Source: Haematobia irritans (taxonomy: Eukaryota > Arthropoda > Insecta > Diptera > Muscidae). From it: a DNA stretch of 64,000 bases. The first letter of the stretch is position 1, and every line of letters begins with the position of its first letter. The stretch lies in NCBI RefSeq assembly GCF_050003625.1, contig NC_134397.1:95583562-95647561 (forward strand), in the 5' to 3' direction. A program made the position numbers and the translations under genes. Under the pieces are notes generated by a model, which saw only the letters and a program-made list of their open reading frames with translations, made no database searches and had not been told where the DNA came from. Below, piece by piece: positions 43,439-54,968 of the stretch.

Positions 43439-45126
43439 TACGAGGGCAGTTCGAAAACTTCTTAGCCTAGCACCAAAAGCGCGGTACAAACAGAAAAACT
43501 TAAGTGTTTTGGAAACTTCCATCTCTGTTATGAACACATGTTAAATTTTGTTTCGATCTGGCAACTCCTTCATATAGAAACAGGTGTTCAAAAAAGACGC
43601 ATCCGCAATTTTTTTACAATGGAAAAATTAGAAATGCGTGCTGTCATTAAATATTTACATATAAAAGGTTAATCGGGACAAGAAATTCATAATGATATAG
43701 TGAATGTGTTAGGTGCACTGTTACAAAAATATGTTTTTCATATGTTCCGATATAAATAAAATGTGTTTCGGGCACAATTTTTTAAAACAATATATTTAAG
43801 TGCAAACATGTAATGTTTCTAAACTAACACTAAATGTTTGGGACACCTATGTTAATATGTTAGAATATATTATGTTTGGGGCATGAATGTTTCATAAAAA
43901 TAAAATGTGTGAATGTAAACATATATAAATTTACAAATTTCGGGTAAACATATATATGTTGTGATATTTTATACAGAGAGCGACAGAGATAGAGTATAGA
44001 GAAAGAAATAGAGATAGAAACCGGTAGGGTTGACGAAAGATATCAACATAACACAGCGAGAGAATCAAAAGAGAGCAATTTCTGTGAAACCGCTTATATG
44101 TTGTTTCGGAAAACTGTTTTATGATAAGGCCAAAAATTTGATATGCTTAAGTCTAAATATTATTTAATTTGAATATTAGAAGGAATATTCGGAATGAAGA
44201 GAATAGACATTCGGAACCAAGAGAATAGACATTTGAAAAAAAAAAACAGCATGTGTTTTCGCATTGAGAGCAGCATTTTATGTATGTGTGGACATGTGTC
44301 TTGTTTATCATTTTGGCATTATGGGCACAATTTTTTCGTGGTTCGTTAAAAGAAATCGGAACGTACGAGGAGTAAGTCAAAATATACAGGCAAAGGAAAT
44401 TAAAAAAACGGTGGAAAATATACACACATTACAAAGGGATCTTCATACAAAATAACGGAAGGGCACTATACTTTTTTAGAGTTGGGACAGTAAAATGACA
44501 AAAAAGGAGGAAATAGTGAAAAATTAAACAGTAAAATGTATAAAAATAAAGTTTAGTTCCTCTTTATTAATAAGTAGTCCAAGAGGAGTTGACGGACACC
44601 TTTAAATATAAAAGCGGGCATTAAGTTCGAGTTTTGTTTATTTTCTTTAAAATGAATTATTAAAGAAAGGTAAAAGTCAAAACAGGGTAATTGTAGAGCA
44701 ATAATGCCAACTTAATACCAGCCTTAAAGGTAAAAATTAAATTAAGTGCAAAACACGATAAGTTGTAAATGCATTTAAAATGGTGTTAAATGCAAGTAAA
44801 AAACTGTTCACGCCTAAATAAATGTATGTGTATATTATAAAATTATTTATGTAAGTTTATACTAGACTCAACGTTCTTCTTTTGTTAGAGTTTTTGAATT
44901 CCTTTCAAAATTTCAAACTTTTATACCAAAAACAGTTTTTTGTTACAAAATTGTTATTTTTGCAATAAAAAATAATATTTTATCCAAAAGCTCAGTCCAT
45001 TTCGTTTATATCAAGCACTGTTCTTTTCTGACTGTATATCTTTAATAACCCACATTTCGAAGTTTCATTATAAAAATTTAATATAGTATAAATATAAATG
45101 TGTAAATTACAATACAAAAAATGGTT

Positions 45127-45372
45127 CGGTCGGAGCAGGGATTGAACCCACGACCCTCTGCATGCAAGGCAGACATGCTAACCACTGCTCCACGTGGCCA
45201 ACAAATTTGTGTGTTTCTGTTAAATAATATTATGTTTGCATGGGCTCGTGGGCCCATGTAACGTATTACGACAATTTTCTACTGGTGACTATAAAAGTAC
45301 GTAGCCCTGTGGATAGTGTGTTAGTTTACAAACTGTATGGTCCTCGGTTCGATTCTCCGTTCAGGCGAAAGG
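45127..45372. other. Divergent tRNA-like modules in Rpt-A copy d
   Basis: Left (45127-45197, minus): GGAGCAGTGGTTAGCATG and GGGTTCAATCCC. Right (45293-45372, plus): TAGCCCTGTGG and GGTTCGATTCT. The spacer is shortened by about 30 bases relative to copy b and has lost TGCTATATAAAT. Confidence 0.65.
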
Positions 45373-45632
45373 TAAAATTTTAAAAAAAATTATAAAATTG
45401 AATAATATCTTCAACATTATTTGTATTACAGAAAATCGTACCAAAAAATAAAAAAATTCGTGGAAGTGAAAATTATGTGAGGGAATGAGCACAATCTTCT
45501 TTGGGGAAAATTCTTACAAGCATATAATATTTTTGGGTTCAAAACGCTTCCAAACATATAATATGTTCACATAAAACAAACATATTAATGTTTCGGCAGT
45601 ATCCAATAATATATGGGCTTCCTGCAAAATAT

Positions 45633-46176
45633 CCCGGAAACAAAAGAGTCGCCAAAAAAGTAGTGAAAATGTTCTTTTTGGATCTGGAAGTGGTGCCAAA
45701 TTGACCCAGAAGCGATGAATTTATCATGGCCTTGTCATAGGACGGAAGTCCTCAATTTCAACAGCCGTTGCATTGAATTTGCATCACTTCTTTAGGTGTG
45801 ATCCGAATTCAATGTTTTGGATGTAAATTAAAAAATTCTGTGATATTTTGTCAAATAAATAATTTTTATATTTTTTTATTATTGTTAATGGATTCTAACG
45901 CTTGTCGGAAACGTTCGACCTCAAATATTTTCAAAAATTCACAATTTTTCGGATTGGATTTAGCATTTTTCTCGACAAAATTTAAATGATTTGTACCATT
46001 TTATGAATTCTTACTCTGTTTTTAACCCACTTGAAACGAAAAAAGTTAAAAATTCCCATTAAAAGGATGAAAAAACCAAGTTATATAAAATTGAATTAAA
46101 ATAACTTCTTGGGTAGTTAAAGTAAAGTGCTTTTAAAGTTGTGCATTTGAAAGAACTTCCAATTTTTTTTGCTGGG
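45633..46176 (+). mobile_element. Rpt-B MITE, copy 2, TAT duplication
   Basis: Ends CCCGGAAACAAAAG and (reverse) CCCAGCAAAAAAAATTGGAA, TAT at 45630-45632 and 46177-46179. Discounting the insert restores CAAAATATGTTTGG as in Rpt-A copies a-c. 544 bases. Confidence 0.88.
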
Positions 46177-47111
46177 TATGTTTGGAGCATATGTTAGAGA
46201 ATCGATTTCTTTGAGGGTGTAAAAATGCTCCTTCATATGCAACAGTAAAAAATTGGGTTGCTGAATTTTAACATGGTCGTACAAACATTGAAAATGAACC
46301 ACGTAGTGGACGTCCAAAAACAGTAACAACAACAGAAATTGTAGCCAAAGTGCATGATATGGTATTAAATGATCGACGAATAAAAGTGCGTGAAATTGCC
46401 AATATCATGGGCATCTCAAATGATCGAGTCCATTTAATTTTGCATGAAGAACTACAGATGAAAGAGCTTTCTGCAAGATGGGTGCCGCATTTGTTAACAG
46501 TCGATCAAAAATCGCATAAGAATGAACATTTCTCAAGATTGTTTGGATCGTTTTAAGCGAAATGAAATGGATTTTAAGCGTCGTTTCATAACTGTTGATG
46601 AGACATGGATCCACCACTATACTCCAGAGACAAAAGAACAATCCAAACAATGGACTGAAGCTGGAGGAAGTGCCCCAAAGAAGGCAAAAACAATTCAATC
46701 AGCTGTTAAGGTTATGGCAACGGTTTTTTGGGACTTCAAAGGTATTTTATTGATTGACTGTCTGACTATCAAAAGGGTAAAACGATAAATTCAGAGTACT
46801 ATTGCAACCTTTTGGATCAATTAAATGTACAAATTCGAGAAAAACGTGCTGGCTTACAACACAAAAAAAAAATAATTTTTCATCAAGACAACGCACCATC
46901 GCACAAGAGTGCTTTAACAATGGCTAAAATCAACGTATTAAAGTACGAGTTGCTTGAACACCCACCTTATTCTCCTGATTTAGCTGCCAGGGACTTTTAC
47001 TTGTTCCCAAATCTAAAAAAAATCCTTGCTGGCAAGCGTTTAAAAATATTTTTGAAAAACTAACTATTCTCTTTCATTGATAGGCTAAGAAGTTTCCGAA
47101 CCGCCCTCGTA

Positions 47112-47322
47112 AAAGGTTAATATACGAAAACGTAACGCAAAATCCCTTTTTTGGTTTTGTTGAAATACAAAAATTAAATGTTTACGTATACCATATACCT
47201 CTTGCAGAAAAAGTAAGCTGTTTTGTAAGAATTATGAACTTTCTCATGCGAAATTTGAACTAAATACAATTTAAGAAAATACAAAATAAAAACTTAGCTA
47301 AAAGTCATAAAAATCATTGGTG
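47112..47322. other. AT-rich spacer
   Basis: Sequence between mariner copy B and Rpt-B copy 3; nothing recognised. Confidence 0.3.
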
Positions 47323-47796
47323 CCCAGTAAAAAAAGTGTCTCCGAAAAAGCAGAGAAAATGTTCTTTTTTGCATTCCGAAGTGGTGCAAAATGGCGCAGA
47401 AGCGATGAATTTAACACGGGCTTGTCATAGGAAGGATGTCCACCACCGTTGCACTTAATTTGCATCACTTCTTAAGGTGCGATCCGAATTGAGTGTTTTG
47501 GATGTGAATTAAAAAATATTGTGATATATAAATAATTTTTTTTTTATGATTTTTAATGCATAATGCTTGTCCTTAAATATTTTGCAAAATTCGCAATTTT
47601 TCTAGTGTAAATCTACCAGGGATCCGGAGCGGTCCATTTTTTTCGCTCCGCTCCGCTCCCCCTCCGGAGAAAAATAAATCGCTCCGCTCCACGCTCCGCC
47701 CCGAGAAAAAAAAAATCGCTCCGCTCCACGCTCCGCTCCGCCCCTCTTCGAGAAAATTATAGTACAAACATTGTATTATTTGTTCGATTGAGTTTT

Positions 47797-48139
47797 ATTT
47801 TATGGGGGCACAGCGTGACCCCATTTGTCGAAATCGGGCGATACATATATATGGGAGCTATATCTAAATTTGATCCGATTTCTTCCAAATTCAATAGCGT
47901 TCGTCCTTGTGCCCAAAAAACTCCCTGTACCAAATTTCATCGAAATCGATTAATAATTGCGACCGGAATCCTGTGAACAACAAATACATGGACAGACGGA
48001 CGGACACCAAGCGCTAGATCGACTCAGGAGGTGATTCGGTATATATTTTATGGGGTCTAAAATCAATATATCTGGTAGGCACATTTTTTGGCAGATCAAA
48101 CTTAATATACACTAACCACTATGTGGTTTAGGGTATAAT
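47797..48139 (+). repeat. Rpt-F 3' fragment inside the hAT element
   Basis: Matches 32610-32945 (GTGACCCCATTTGTCGAAAT, GTTCGTCCTTGTGCCCAAAA, GGTGATTC, ATATTTTATGGGGTCTAAAA, GTGGTTTAGGGTATAA). Confidence 0.88.
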
Positions 48140-48435
48140 GACTTTAAAACAATGTGTTGAAACATTTTATTAATTTTGAAGATTTTTTCAGAAATATTAA
48201 ATCCATTTTGACTTCATTAAAACGAAATTTGCATTCATGTTAGGATACACATTTTTATGTCGAATCACTTAGCTATAAGGACAAACAGGCTTATTTGAAA
48301 AGTTTAGAGACTTTTAGACAAGGAAAAAACTTTATTTCAGAGAAATACGTCTTCTATTCTAAGCAAAATTCGTATTCGTATTTTAAGCATGTGAAATATT
48401 TGGCCTCCAGACAATATTCTTTGCGGTGCACCATG
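48140..48435 (+). repeat. Rpt-E fragment inside the hAT element
   Basis: Right half of Rpt-E (AATCACTTAGCTATAAGGAC, CAGAGAAATACGTCTTC, TTCTTTGCGGTGCA). Followed at 48470-48572 by a cluster of direct and inverted GGACCAAA motifs. Confidence 0.65.
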
Positions 48436-48579
48436 CACTATTTAATATGTGATAGAAACCAAATTTATGAAAATGGACCAAAATGGACCAAATTCTGTTT
48501 GGTCCGACCATCGGACCAAATTTAAAAATTAGAAATCTTTTGGACCAATTTTGGTCCGATCGGACCAAAACGGCAACGC

Positions 48580-49022
48580 TGATTGGAATTGAAAGTCTAT
48601 ACACAGAGTAGAAGTAACTACTCTCCGAAAGTTTCTTTTTATTTTGTTTTGCAACAGACGTAGAGAAGAGGTTTTGTTATATTTGTAATGTGTGTGTGTA
48701 TGTTTATGTTTGCAACAACCTCCATCGAAATCAGTCCGTGGTATACCTACGAATATTCTTACTCAGATCTAGTGTTACTTAATTTCGCTTTTTTCCCCCT
48801 TTATTGTAAAAATACATTTTCGAACAGCGTTTTTAAGAAATGTTCGTTCTCAAAAAAGTAGATAACGTGCAATAATACAAATTAGTTTTCAATATATATG
48901 CGCACATTTTTCAACCAAAATTGAAACTATCCATAATTTTAATTAAATTTTCGAGAACTAATATCAGAAATAAAAGAATGCTAGGATATAGTACAATAGT
49001 AAAGCAAATATGAATGTCCTTA
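48580..49022. other. Interior of the hAT element, no gene recognised
   Basis: Mixed composition with a short (GT)n near 48690; possibly hAT internal or captured DNA. No ORF of note. Confidence 0.3.
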
Positions 49023-49679
49023 CTCTGAAAAAAAGCATGCCCGGTTCCAAAGATTTTGTCTTTACTTTAACAGTTTGGGTATTAATTCCGAGCCAAAGAA
49101 GCGGAGAATACAAGTAAGGATACTTTAAAGACGCAATTATCTTTTAAATTTGGGGGTTATGTACTTGCTTCTAGGATGCAAATGTTAATTTTTCATTTTT
49201 TTTTAGATTTTTTCGTCAGTTGTTATCAAAATCCTTTAAAAACGAGTTAACGACCATTTTATTTTCCATATTAAGACTCGACTTCCAGTAGAAATTATGC
49301 TATGTTTCAAGTAAAAAGCGTCTTTAAAATAAAGTGTTGAAAAACATGTCTTATTTTTTAACGATTTTTTGCTTTGTAGGCAAGATGCAAAAAGGAAACA
49401 AATTAAAAGACAATTTTATTAATTTTAAAGAATTTTCCTTAATTATTAAAGTCACGTTGACCTTACCTCAAAAATTTTATCTTTCATGTTATGATACAAA
49501 TTTTTAAGTAAAATCACTTAATTATAAGGACAATTACAACTTCATTCAAAAGTTTATTGACTTTTGGACAAGGAAAAAAACTTTATTTTAGAGAAATGCG
49601 TCTTCCATGTTAAGCAAAATTTGCATTCTTATTTTAAGGACATGAAATCTTTGACTTCACGACAATATTTTTTTCAGTG
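49023..49679 (+). mobile_element. Rpt-E MITE, nearly complete, in the hAT element
   Basis: CTCTGAAAAAAAGCATGCCC (one base short of CACTG) to TATTTTTTTCAGTG, TA flanks at 49021-49022 and 49680-49681. Best full-length reference for Rpt-E. Confidence 0.82.
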
Positions 49680-50356
49680 TAGAAAACTAAAAAATTAAGT
49701 ATAAATAAGATCGTTTAATTGCATTTATTTGACGTTCATTACAAACATCTTTGTAGTGATACGGGATGAAATTGATCGAAAGTACTGTTGTTACTTTTAC
49801 AACACATACTAGAGATATATTTTGACATTTGCCGTTTTTGAAAACAAATACTAAAAAAACACGTTGTGTTTTCCCCAATGTACGTACGTACAAAAATACA
49901 TATCGTACATTTTAAACATTTACTCACACTACTCTAAGTACTAGCTATATTTGAAATTACCTACACAGTGTAATTTCAAAGTTACACATTTCATTCAAGT
50001 AATATTTTATTCGGAGCGGAGCGGTTTTTCATTTGGAAACCGCTCCGCTCCTGCTCCGCTCCGGATTTTAGAAATGCCGCTCCCGCTCCGGCAAAAAAAG
50101 GGCTTGCTCCGCTCCGCTCCACGCTCCGCTCCGGATCCCTGAAATCTACTAATTTTTTTGACAAAATTTAAAAAATGAGAACCATATCATTAATTCCTAC
50201 TCTGTTTTTAACCGATGTGAAATAAAAAAAAAAGTTATTACCCTTTAAAATATGAAAAAAAGCGAGTTACAAAAAAATTGAATTAAAAGAACTTCCCGAG
50301 TAGTTAAAATAAAGAACATCTTTGGGAGGACATTTTTTGAAAGTGCTTTTAAAGTT

Positions 50357-51012
50357 GTTCCTTGGGAGCCACCGTGGTGCAATGGTTAGCATACCCGCCT
50401 TGCACACACAGGATCGTGGGTTCAAACCCAGTTTCCACCAAACACCAGAAAGTTTTTCAGCGGTGGATTGTCCCACCTCAGTAATGCTGGTGACATTTGT
50501 GAGGGTTTCAAAGCTTCTCTAAGTGGTTTCACTGCAATGTGGAACGCCGTTCGGACTCGGCTATAAAAAGGAGGTCCCTTGTCATTGAGCTTAACATAGA
50601 ATCGGACAGCACTCAGAGATAAGAGAGAAGTTCATCATTGTGGTATGACAATGGTCTGAATAGTCTAAGTGAGCCTGAAATATTGGGCTGACACTATACA
50701 CTCAAAAAAAAAAAGTTTATTTCGATCCAAAGATTTTGACCTTCCTTTAAGGATTTTGGTATTAATTCCAAGGCAAAGATGCGGCTTCTTTAAAATAAAG
50801 AATTTTTTTAGCGACCTATCTGGCTTTTGTGTCCTAAATTTAATGAAAAAAATTTTGAAGCAAAGATTATAAACTTTATTTTAATTAAATTTTCATTATT
50901 TTAAAGAAATTTGTTCTTAATATTTTGTAAATTTCGCATCCTAAAATTAAGGTTGCGTAATCTTTAATATCACGTAAATATTTTTTTCAGTGTACCTAAT
51001 CTAACCTAACCC
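50357..51012 (+). mobile_element. SINE-1, copy S3, with Rpt-E in its tail
   Basis: Head GAGCCACCGTGGTGCAATGG, box-B-like GGTTCAAACCC, full body to GGGCTGACACTATA at 50698. The tail CCTAATCTAACCTAACCC resumes at 50995 after the Rpt-E. It replaced the right end of Rpt-B copy 3. Confidence 0.85.
50699..50992 (+). mobile_element. Rpt-E MITE (short form) in the SINE tail
   Basis: CACTCAAAAAAAAAAAGTTT to TTTTTTTCAGTG, TA flanks at 50697-50698 and 50993-50994. 294 bases; the body matches Rpt-E (CGATCCAAAGATTTTGACC, ATTAATTCCAAGGCAAAG). Confidence 0.8.
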
Positions 51013-52309
51013 TTTAGAAGTACATCCGTTTTAATCAGCTTCAAAATGGTCGCCTTTAAAAATGTAAATTTTTGGGGCAAACTCGTCATTTTAATAATGC
51101 AATCTCAAAAATGACTACACAATTTGTTGGCATTATTGGATTGGCTCAAAGCCCTAATTCTTTTTTCTGGTATTTACTCAATACAATTACACGTTAAAGT
51201 CTCTATGTACTACTTATCACAAATTTCGTCTTTTGGGGTTTCTGTCTCTAACACCATGACCATTTGTTGCTATGAATGAATCCGCGCAACCCCTTTTACT
51301 AGTGATCCACCTCGACTGTTTCAAACCCCAAATGAACAGGTGAAATTCTACATGCATGGGACATCAAGCTAAACAACTTCCTAGGAATTAAAGGCTGTAG
51401 TCCAACATTCCACATTCACTGTTAGTGTGATCAATGTTTTATATGGATTTGCATATCGTTGCTCTATTGGCGTCGATATGATTGTGCTACCTTTGCACCT
51501 CGGACATGTTTTCTGGATGTTGGCTCTATTACGAGAATAAAGGAGCTTTCGTTCGGTCACTTTTGACACTTTTACATTGATTCATTAACATGTATAACGT
51601 AAACGCTCATAAATCTTTGGTTAAAACAACATTGTCGTGTAAATATTAGAATTTTTCATTCGGTCGATGGTTGGAGCATTTTTATTTTCACTGTCTAATG
51701 GCCAGTGGACAATAGCAGTGGAGTGGGCCTGATATTTTGGCAGTTTATCAGGATTTAGTATTGATTGAATCAGAATGTCACATCAATGTATCATCAGTGA
51801 AGATGGCTTAAGCCATCAAAGGAGTATGGGAATGTGAATATTTTATGATCTCTGGATTAGGGCCACATACGTGGTGGCCGATTATTTACGATGACATAAA
51901 ATGCCACTAAACTGTAATTAAATTTATGACATTAAAACCGATTGCATTGTTTACAGGAGATTTCTTGTTTTAGGGAGTGGGTTGTAAATGCGTACTTCTT
52001 AAAGAGGGTAAAAAACAAGATTTAGTTAACCATACGTTTCTCTAAAATCTTTGGTATGGTACTTCAAGCCGTCCGAATATAGTAAGTTATTATTTCCAAG
52101 CATACGGTATTGCTGGCAAAGATAACCTGTCGTAAACTGTAAGAAATTTGACATACATTTACGACGTATTTTACCACACGTCAAAAACGTCGTAAAATAC
52201 TAAGTTTTTGACAAAAAACAAAAATAAAATAAAATAAAATAAAATAAAATAAAATAAAATAAAAGAATTTGAATAGTATAAGATTTTTAGAACCAAACAC
52301 CATATTATA
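51013..52309. other. Low-repeat stretch; (AAAAT)n at 52225-52264
   Basis: 51040-51960 is comparatively GC-rich without transposon ends; the minus-strand 62-codon frame at 51381-51569 is unrecognised. 52225-52264 is a clean AAAAT pentamer array immediately before Rpt-E. Confidence 0.35.
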
Positions 52310-52961
52310 CACTGAAAAAAATTTTGTCGTGGGGTCAAAGATTTCATGTCTTTAAAATACGAATGCACATTTTGCTTAGCATAGAAGACGCATTTCTCTA
52401 ATATAAAGTTTTTTTCCTTGTCCAAAAGTCGATAAACTTTTCAATGAAGTCGTATTATCCTTATAAATAAGTGATTTCACTTAAAAATGGGTATCATAAC
52501 ATGAAAGAAAAAACGTTAGGGCTAAGGTCAACTTGACTTTAATAATTCAGAAAAATTCTTTAAATTTAATGAAATTGTCTTTAAATTTGTTGACTTTTTA
52601 CATCTTGTCTACAAAGCATAAAATCGTTCAAATATAGGACATGTTTTTCAACACTTCATTTTAAAGACGCTTTTTACTTGAAACATAGCATAATTACTAC
52701 TGGAAGTCGAGTCTTAATTTTGAAAATAAAGTTGTCGTTAACTAGTTTTTAAAGGACTTTGATAGCATATGAAGAAAAAAAGCTGAAAAAGCGAAAAATT
52801 AAAATTTGCTTCCTACAAGCAAATACACAAAACCCAAATTTAAAAGTGAATTGTGTCCTAAAAGTATCCTTACCTGTATTCTCCGCTTCTTTGGCTCGGA
52901 ATCAATGCCAACATTTTAAAGTAAAGACAAAATCTTTGGAACCGGGCATGCTTTTTTTGTG
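52310..52961 (-). mobile_element. Rpt-E MITE, complete, minus strand
   Basis: CACTGAAAAAAATTTTGTCG to ACCGGGCATGCTTTTTTTGT, TA flanks at 52308-52309 and 52962-52963. 652 bases. Closely similar to 49023-49679 in reverse. Confidence 0.87.
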
Positions 52962-53684
52962 TATATTTTTTTTAATTTTTGTACTTACGAATGCCTTTTA
53001 TTTATAGAAAAAGAGTAAACAAATCGGCCAAAATCGAATATTGAAACACAAAGGCAAACATTGTGCCAAATTTAATGAGCATACTATTGCCAGTTTGGCT
53101 TTACTTCACCATATGAGAATCGGCCTTATATATAAATCTAAATCGATGTAGTTGGTATTTTGTATGCCCACACGTTGTAGCTCATTCCATTGCAAATTAC
53201 TTTTGAAAAAAAATCCAAATTTTATTATAAAAAATTCTTCAACATGTCGTTTTCATATCAAGGGATATTAAAAAAATAGTTTGAAATCAAATCTAATTAT
53301 CTTGTAAGTATCTTTGACATTTACTACGTTTTTTACGTTTTATACAGGTATACGATTCCGACGTTTACAGCTTTTTGACAGTAGAAAACCCAAAAACTGG
53401 CTATAATAATTATTTCTTGGTAAGCAATTTGTCACCGCAACTATTTACCTAATTTATCCTGGGCGTATTTATATTTGTATGGAAAAGTTGTAAACGTACT
53501 TATCTATATCTTTGTTTTAATAAACATGTGAGTACTAGAGAAAGTAGGATGGAACGACTATATCATATTCAGACTTATATATACAGTGTGGCTGATATGT
53601 ATTGTATTGAACTTCTGGTTGCTAACATTTCTAAACAGATCTTCTGACAGCTGGCAGAAAAACTGTCATAGATTTCGGTGAAAA
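52962..53684. other. No gene; possible Rpt-F-like remnant near 53030-53150
   Basis: AATCGGCCTTATATATAAATC and AAATCGATGTAG are reminiscent of a very old Rpt-F/G unit. Otherwise unassigned. Confidence 0.3.
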
Positions 53685-54540
53685 AGTGATATGTTTGGAA
53701 CTCAAATTTTTTACCACATTATATTTAGGTGCAATCATATAATGTTTGTAAACTAATACAATATGTTTGCGATATATATGTTAGAACATATTATGTTTGG
53801 GATATTACATTTTCTTAAATATGATATCTCTGGATGCAAACATATATTAATTTGGAAATTTCGAATAAACATAGATATGTTTAGAAACGTCAGAGAGAGA
53901 GAGAGAGAGAATAGAGTAAATATGATGACAGAGATAGATAACGAAAGATATGTTAAGATATGTAAAACTTCAAGTTTAATTAAAGTGTAGGTTGTTGAGT
54001 GCCCGTTTATGATTTATTATCGACTTACATATTTTGCATATACAAAAATTTATATTTATGTATTTGTATATAAATAAATGTATTTATATTTAAGACATTT
54101 GTTGCATGCAAACAGAGGTTCAGAAACTGGAATTAACTACACACAAAAAAAATTCTGATTCAATCACGAAATTAATTGATCCAATTAATTTTTTAATTGA
54201 AATGTCTTCAATCACAGAAATGATAGTATTAATTAAAAAAATTAATTGACAGTCAATTAAAAAATTAATTGATCCAATTAAATATTTAATTGATACTATT
54301 AATTTGTGTGATTGATTTTTATTACAATTAAAAAATTTGTTGAATCAATAAAATTTTTAATTAAATATTTTTTAAAGCTCAATTAAGATTTTAATTGGAA
54401 AAATTTTCGTGAAATTTTTTTCTGTGTATGTGGGGCTTTAAACATAGATCTGGTTAGGGTGAAACATAATATGTTTGCACAGTGAAAACAATTTTTTGTT
54501 TGAACAAATTCTGAAAATATATATGCTAAAAGCAGAATAA
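53685..54540 (+). mobile_element. Short Rpt-A derivative, split by Rpt-C
   Basis: GATATGTTTGGAACTC, GTTAGAACATATTATGTTTG, GCAAACATATATTAATTTGG as in 22176-22654, with a (GA)n tract at 53890-53912. The right part resumes after Rpt-C (AACATAATATGTTTGCAC, TGAAAATATATATGC). The outer ends are degraded. Confidence 0.7.
54140..54426 (-). mobile_element. Rpt-C MITE inside the Rpt-A derivative
   Basis: CACACAAAAAAAATTCTG to TTCGTGAAATTTTTTTCTGTG, TA flanks at 54138-54139 and 54427-54428. 287 bases, reverse orientation to 24399-24685. Confidence 0.88.
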
Positions 54541-54654
54541 GTTTATATGTGGCTATCGCTAAATCTGACTATTTATTACCGTTATACTGGTCGTGTTTCA
54601 TCGCGTTCGAAAGAACGGTAAGAATGGCAGAAATGATCCGAAATGTCAAGGCCA

Positions 54655-54879
54655 CACTGAAAGAAAGCATAACCGGTTCCAAAGATTTTGACTATACTAC
54701 AGCGATTCCGATCGAAATAAGCGGAGTAATGCAAAACATCTCCTATTTTTAAACACTGTTTGTTTTGTAGCCAAGATACAAAAAGTCAATCTATCTATAA
54801 GGACAGATCGACGTAATTGAAAAGTTTCTCGACTTTTGGCCATTAAATCTGTGGCCTCGCGACAATATTGTTTTCAGTG
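54655..54879 (+). mobile_element. Rpt-E MITE (short form), CA duplication
   Basis: CACTGAAAGAAAGCATAACC to TATTGTTTTCAGTG, CA flanks at 54653-54654 and 54880-54881. 225 bases. Confidence 0.85.
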
Positions 54880-54968
54880 CAGAATATGGATGCAACACAT
54901 ATTGGTAAAGAAGTGATTCAGGACCTGGCCCAGTGAAACTAATTTGGGTATTCGTTAGAAAAAGAGCT

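Larger units (their letters stand above)
43716..46219 (+). mobile_element. Rpt-A copy d inside mariner, containing Rpt-B
   Basis: CACTGTTACAAAAATATG to TTTCTTTGAGGGTG. Flanks TG at 43714-43715 and TA at 46220-46221. Mariner copy A predicts TG at both sides, so the right base changed after insertion. Carries the foldback-terminus relic (44613-44735), the Rpt-M-like core and the tRNA-like pair. Confidence 0.9.
43619..47062 (+). pseudogene. mariner transposase, copy B, broken
   Basis: Start MEKLEMRAVIKYL at 43619; a stop follows after about 19 codons. The frame is interrupted by Rpt-A (43716-46219) and resumes as ATVKNWVAEF then RTNIENEPRSGRPK. The DNA-binding region continues through VREIANIMGISNDRVHLILH to WVPHLL at about 46480. 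After a frame change at about 46510, MNISQDCLDRF leads to the first catalytic site ITVDETWIHHYTPE (46590-46630). After another frame change near 46765 come FHQDNAPSHKSALTM (46875-46920) with the second D and PPYSPDLAARDFYLFPNLKK with the third D region. About 45 C-terminal residues are deleted, fusing to the 3' end of the element. The intact DETW segment and missing C terminus are the reverse of copy A's damage. Confidence 0.92.
43441..47109 (+). mobile_element. mariner (DD34D) element, copy B, containing Rpt-A and Rpt-B
   Basis: Ends CGAGGGCAGTTCGAAAACTT and (reverse) CGAGGGCGGTTCGGAAACTT, TA flanks at 43439-43440 and 47110-47111. Same family as copy A, opposite strand. Without the 2.5-kb Rpt-A it would be about 1.16 kb, slightly short because of a C-terminal deletion. 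Confidence 0.93.
47617..50141. mobile_element. hAT-like element, 2.5 kb, perfect 8-bp TSD
   Basis: Ends CAGGGATCCGGAGCGG and (reverse) CAGGGATCCGGAGCGG, identical over at least 16 bases. Duplication AAATCTAC at 47609-47616 and 50142-50149. Dense GCTCCGCTCC motifs fill about 47640-47750 and 50015-50135. The interior holds a Rpt-F 3' fragment and two Rpt-E copies; no transposase, so non-autonomous. Confidence 0.95.
47323..50357 (+). mobile_element. Rpt-B MITE, copy 3, split by a hAT element
   Basis: Left CCCAGTAAAAAAAGTG; the body matches copies 1 and 2 up to AAATCTAC (47616), then resumes at 50142 and runs to GTGCTTTTAAAGTTGT. The right end is replaced by SINE-1 at about 50357. Confidence 0.85.
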
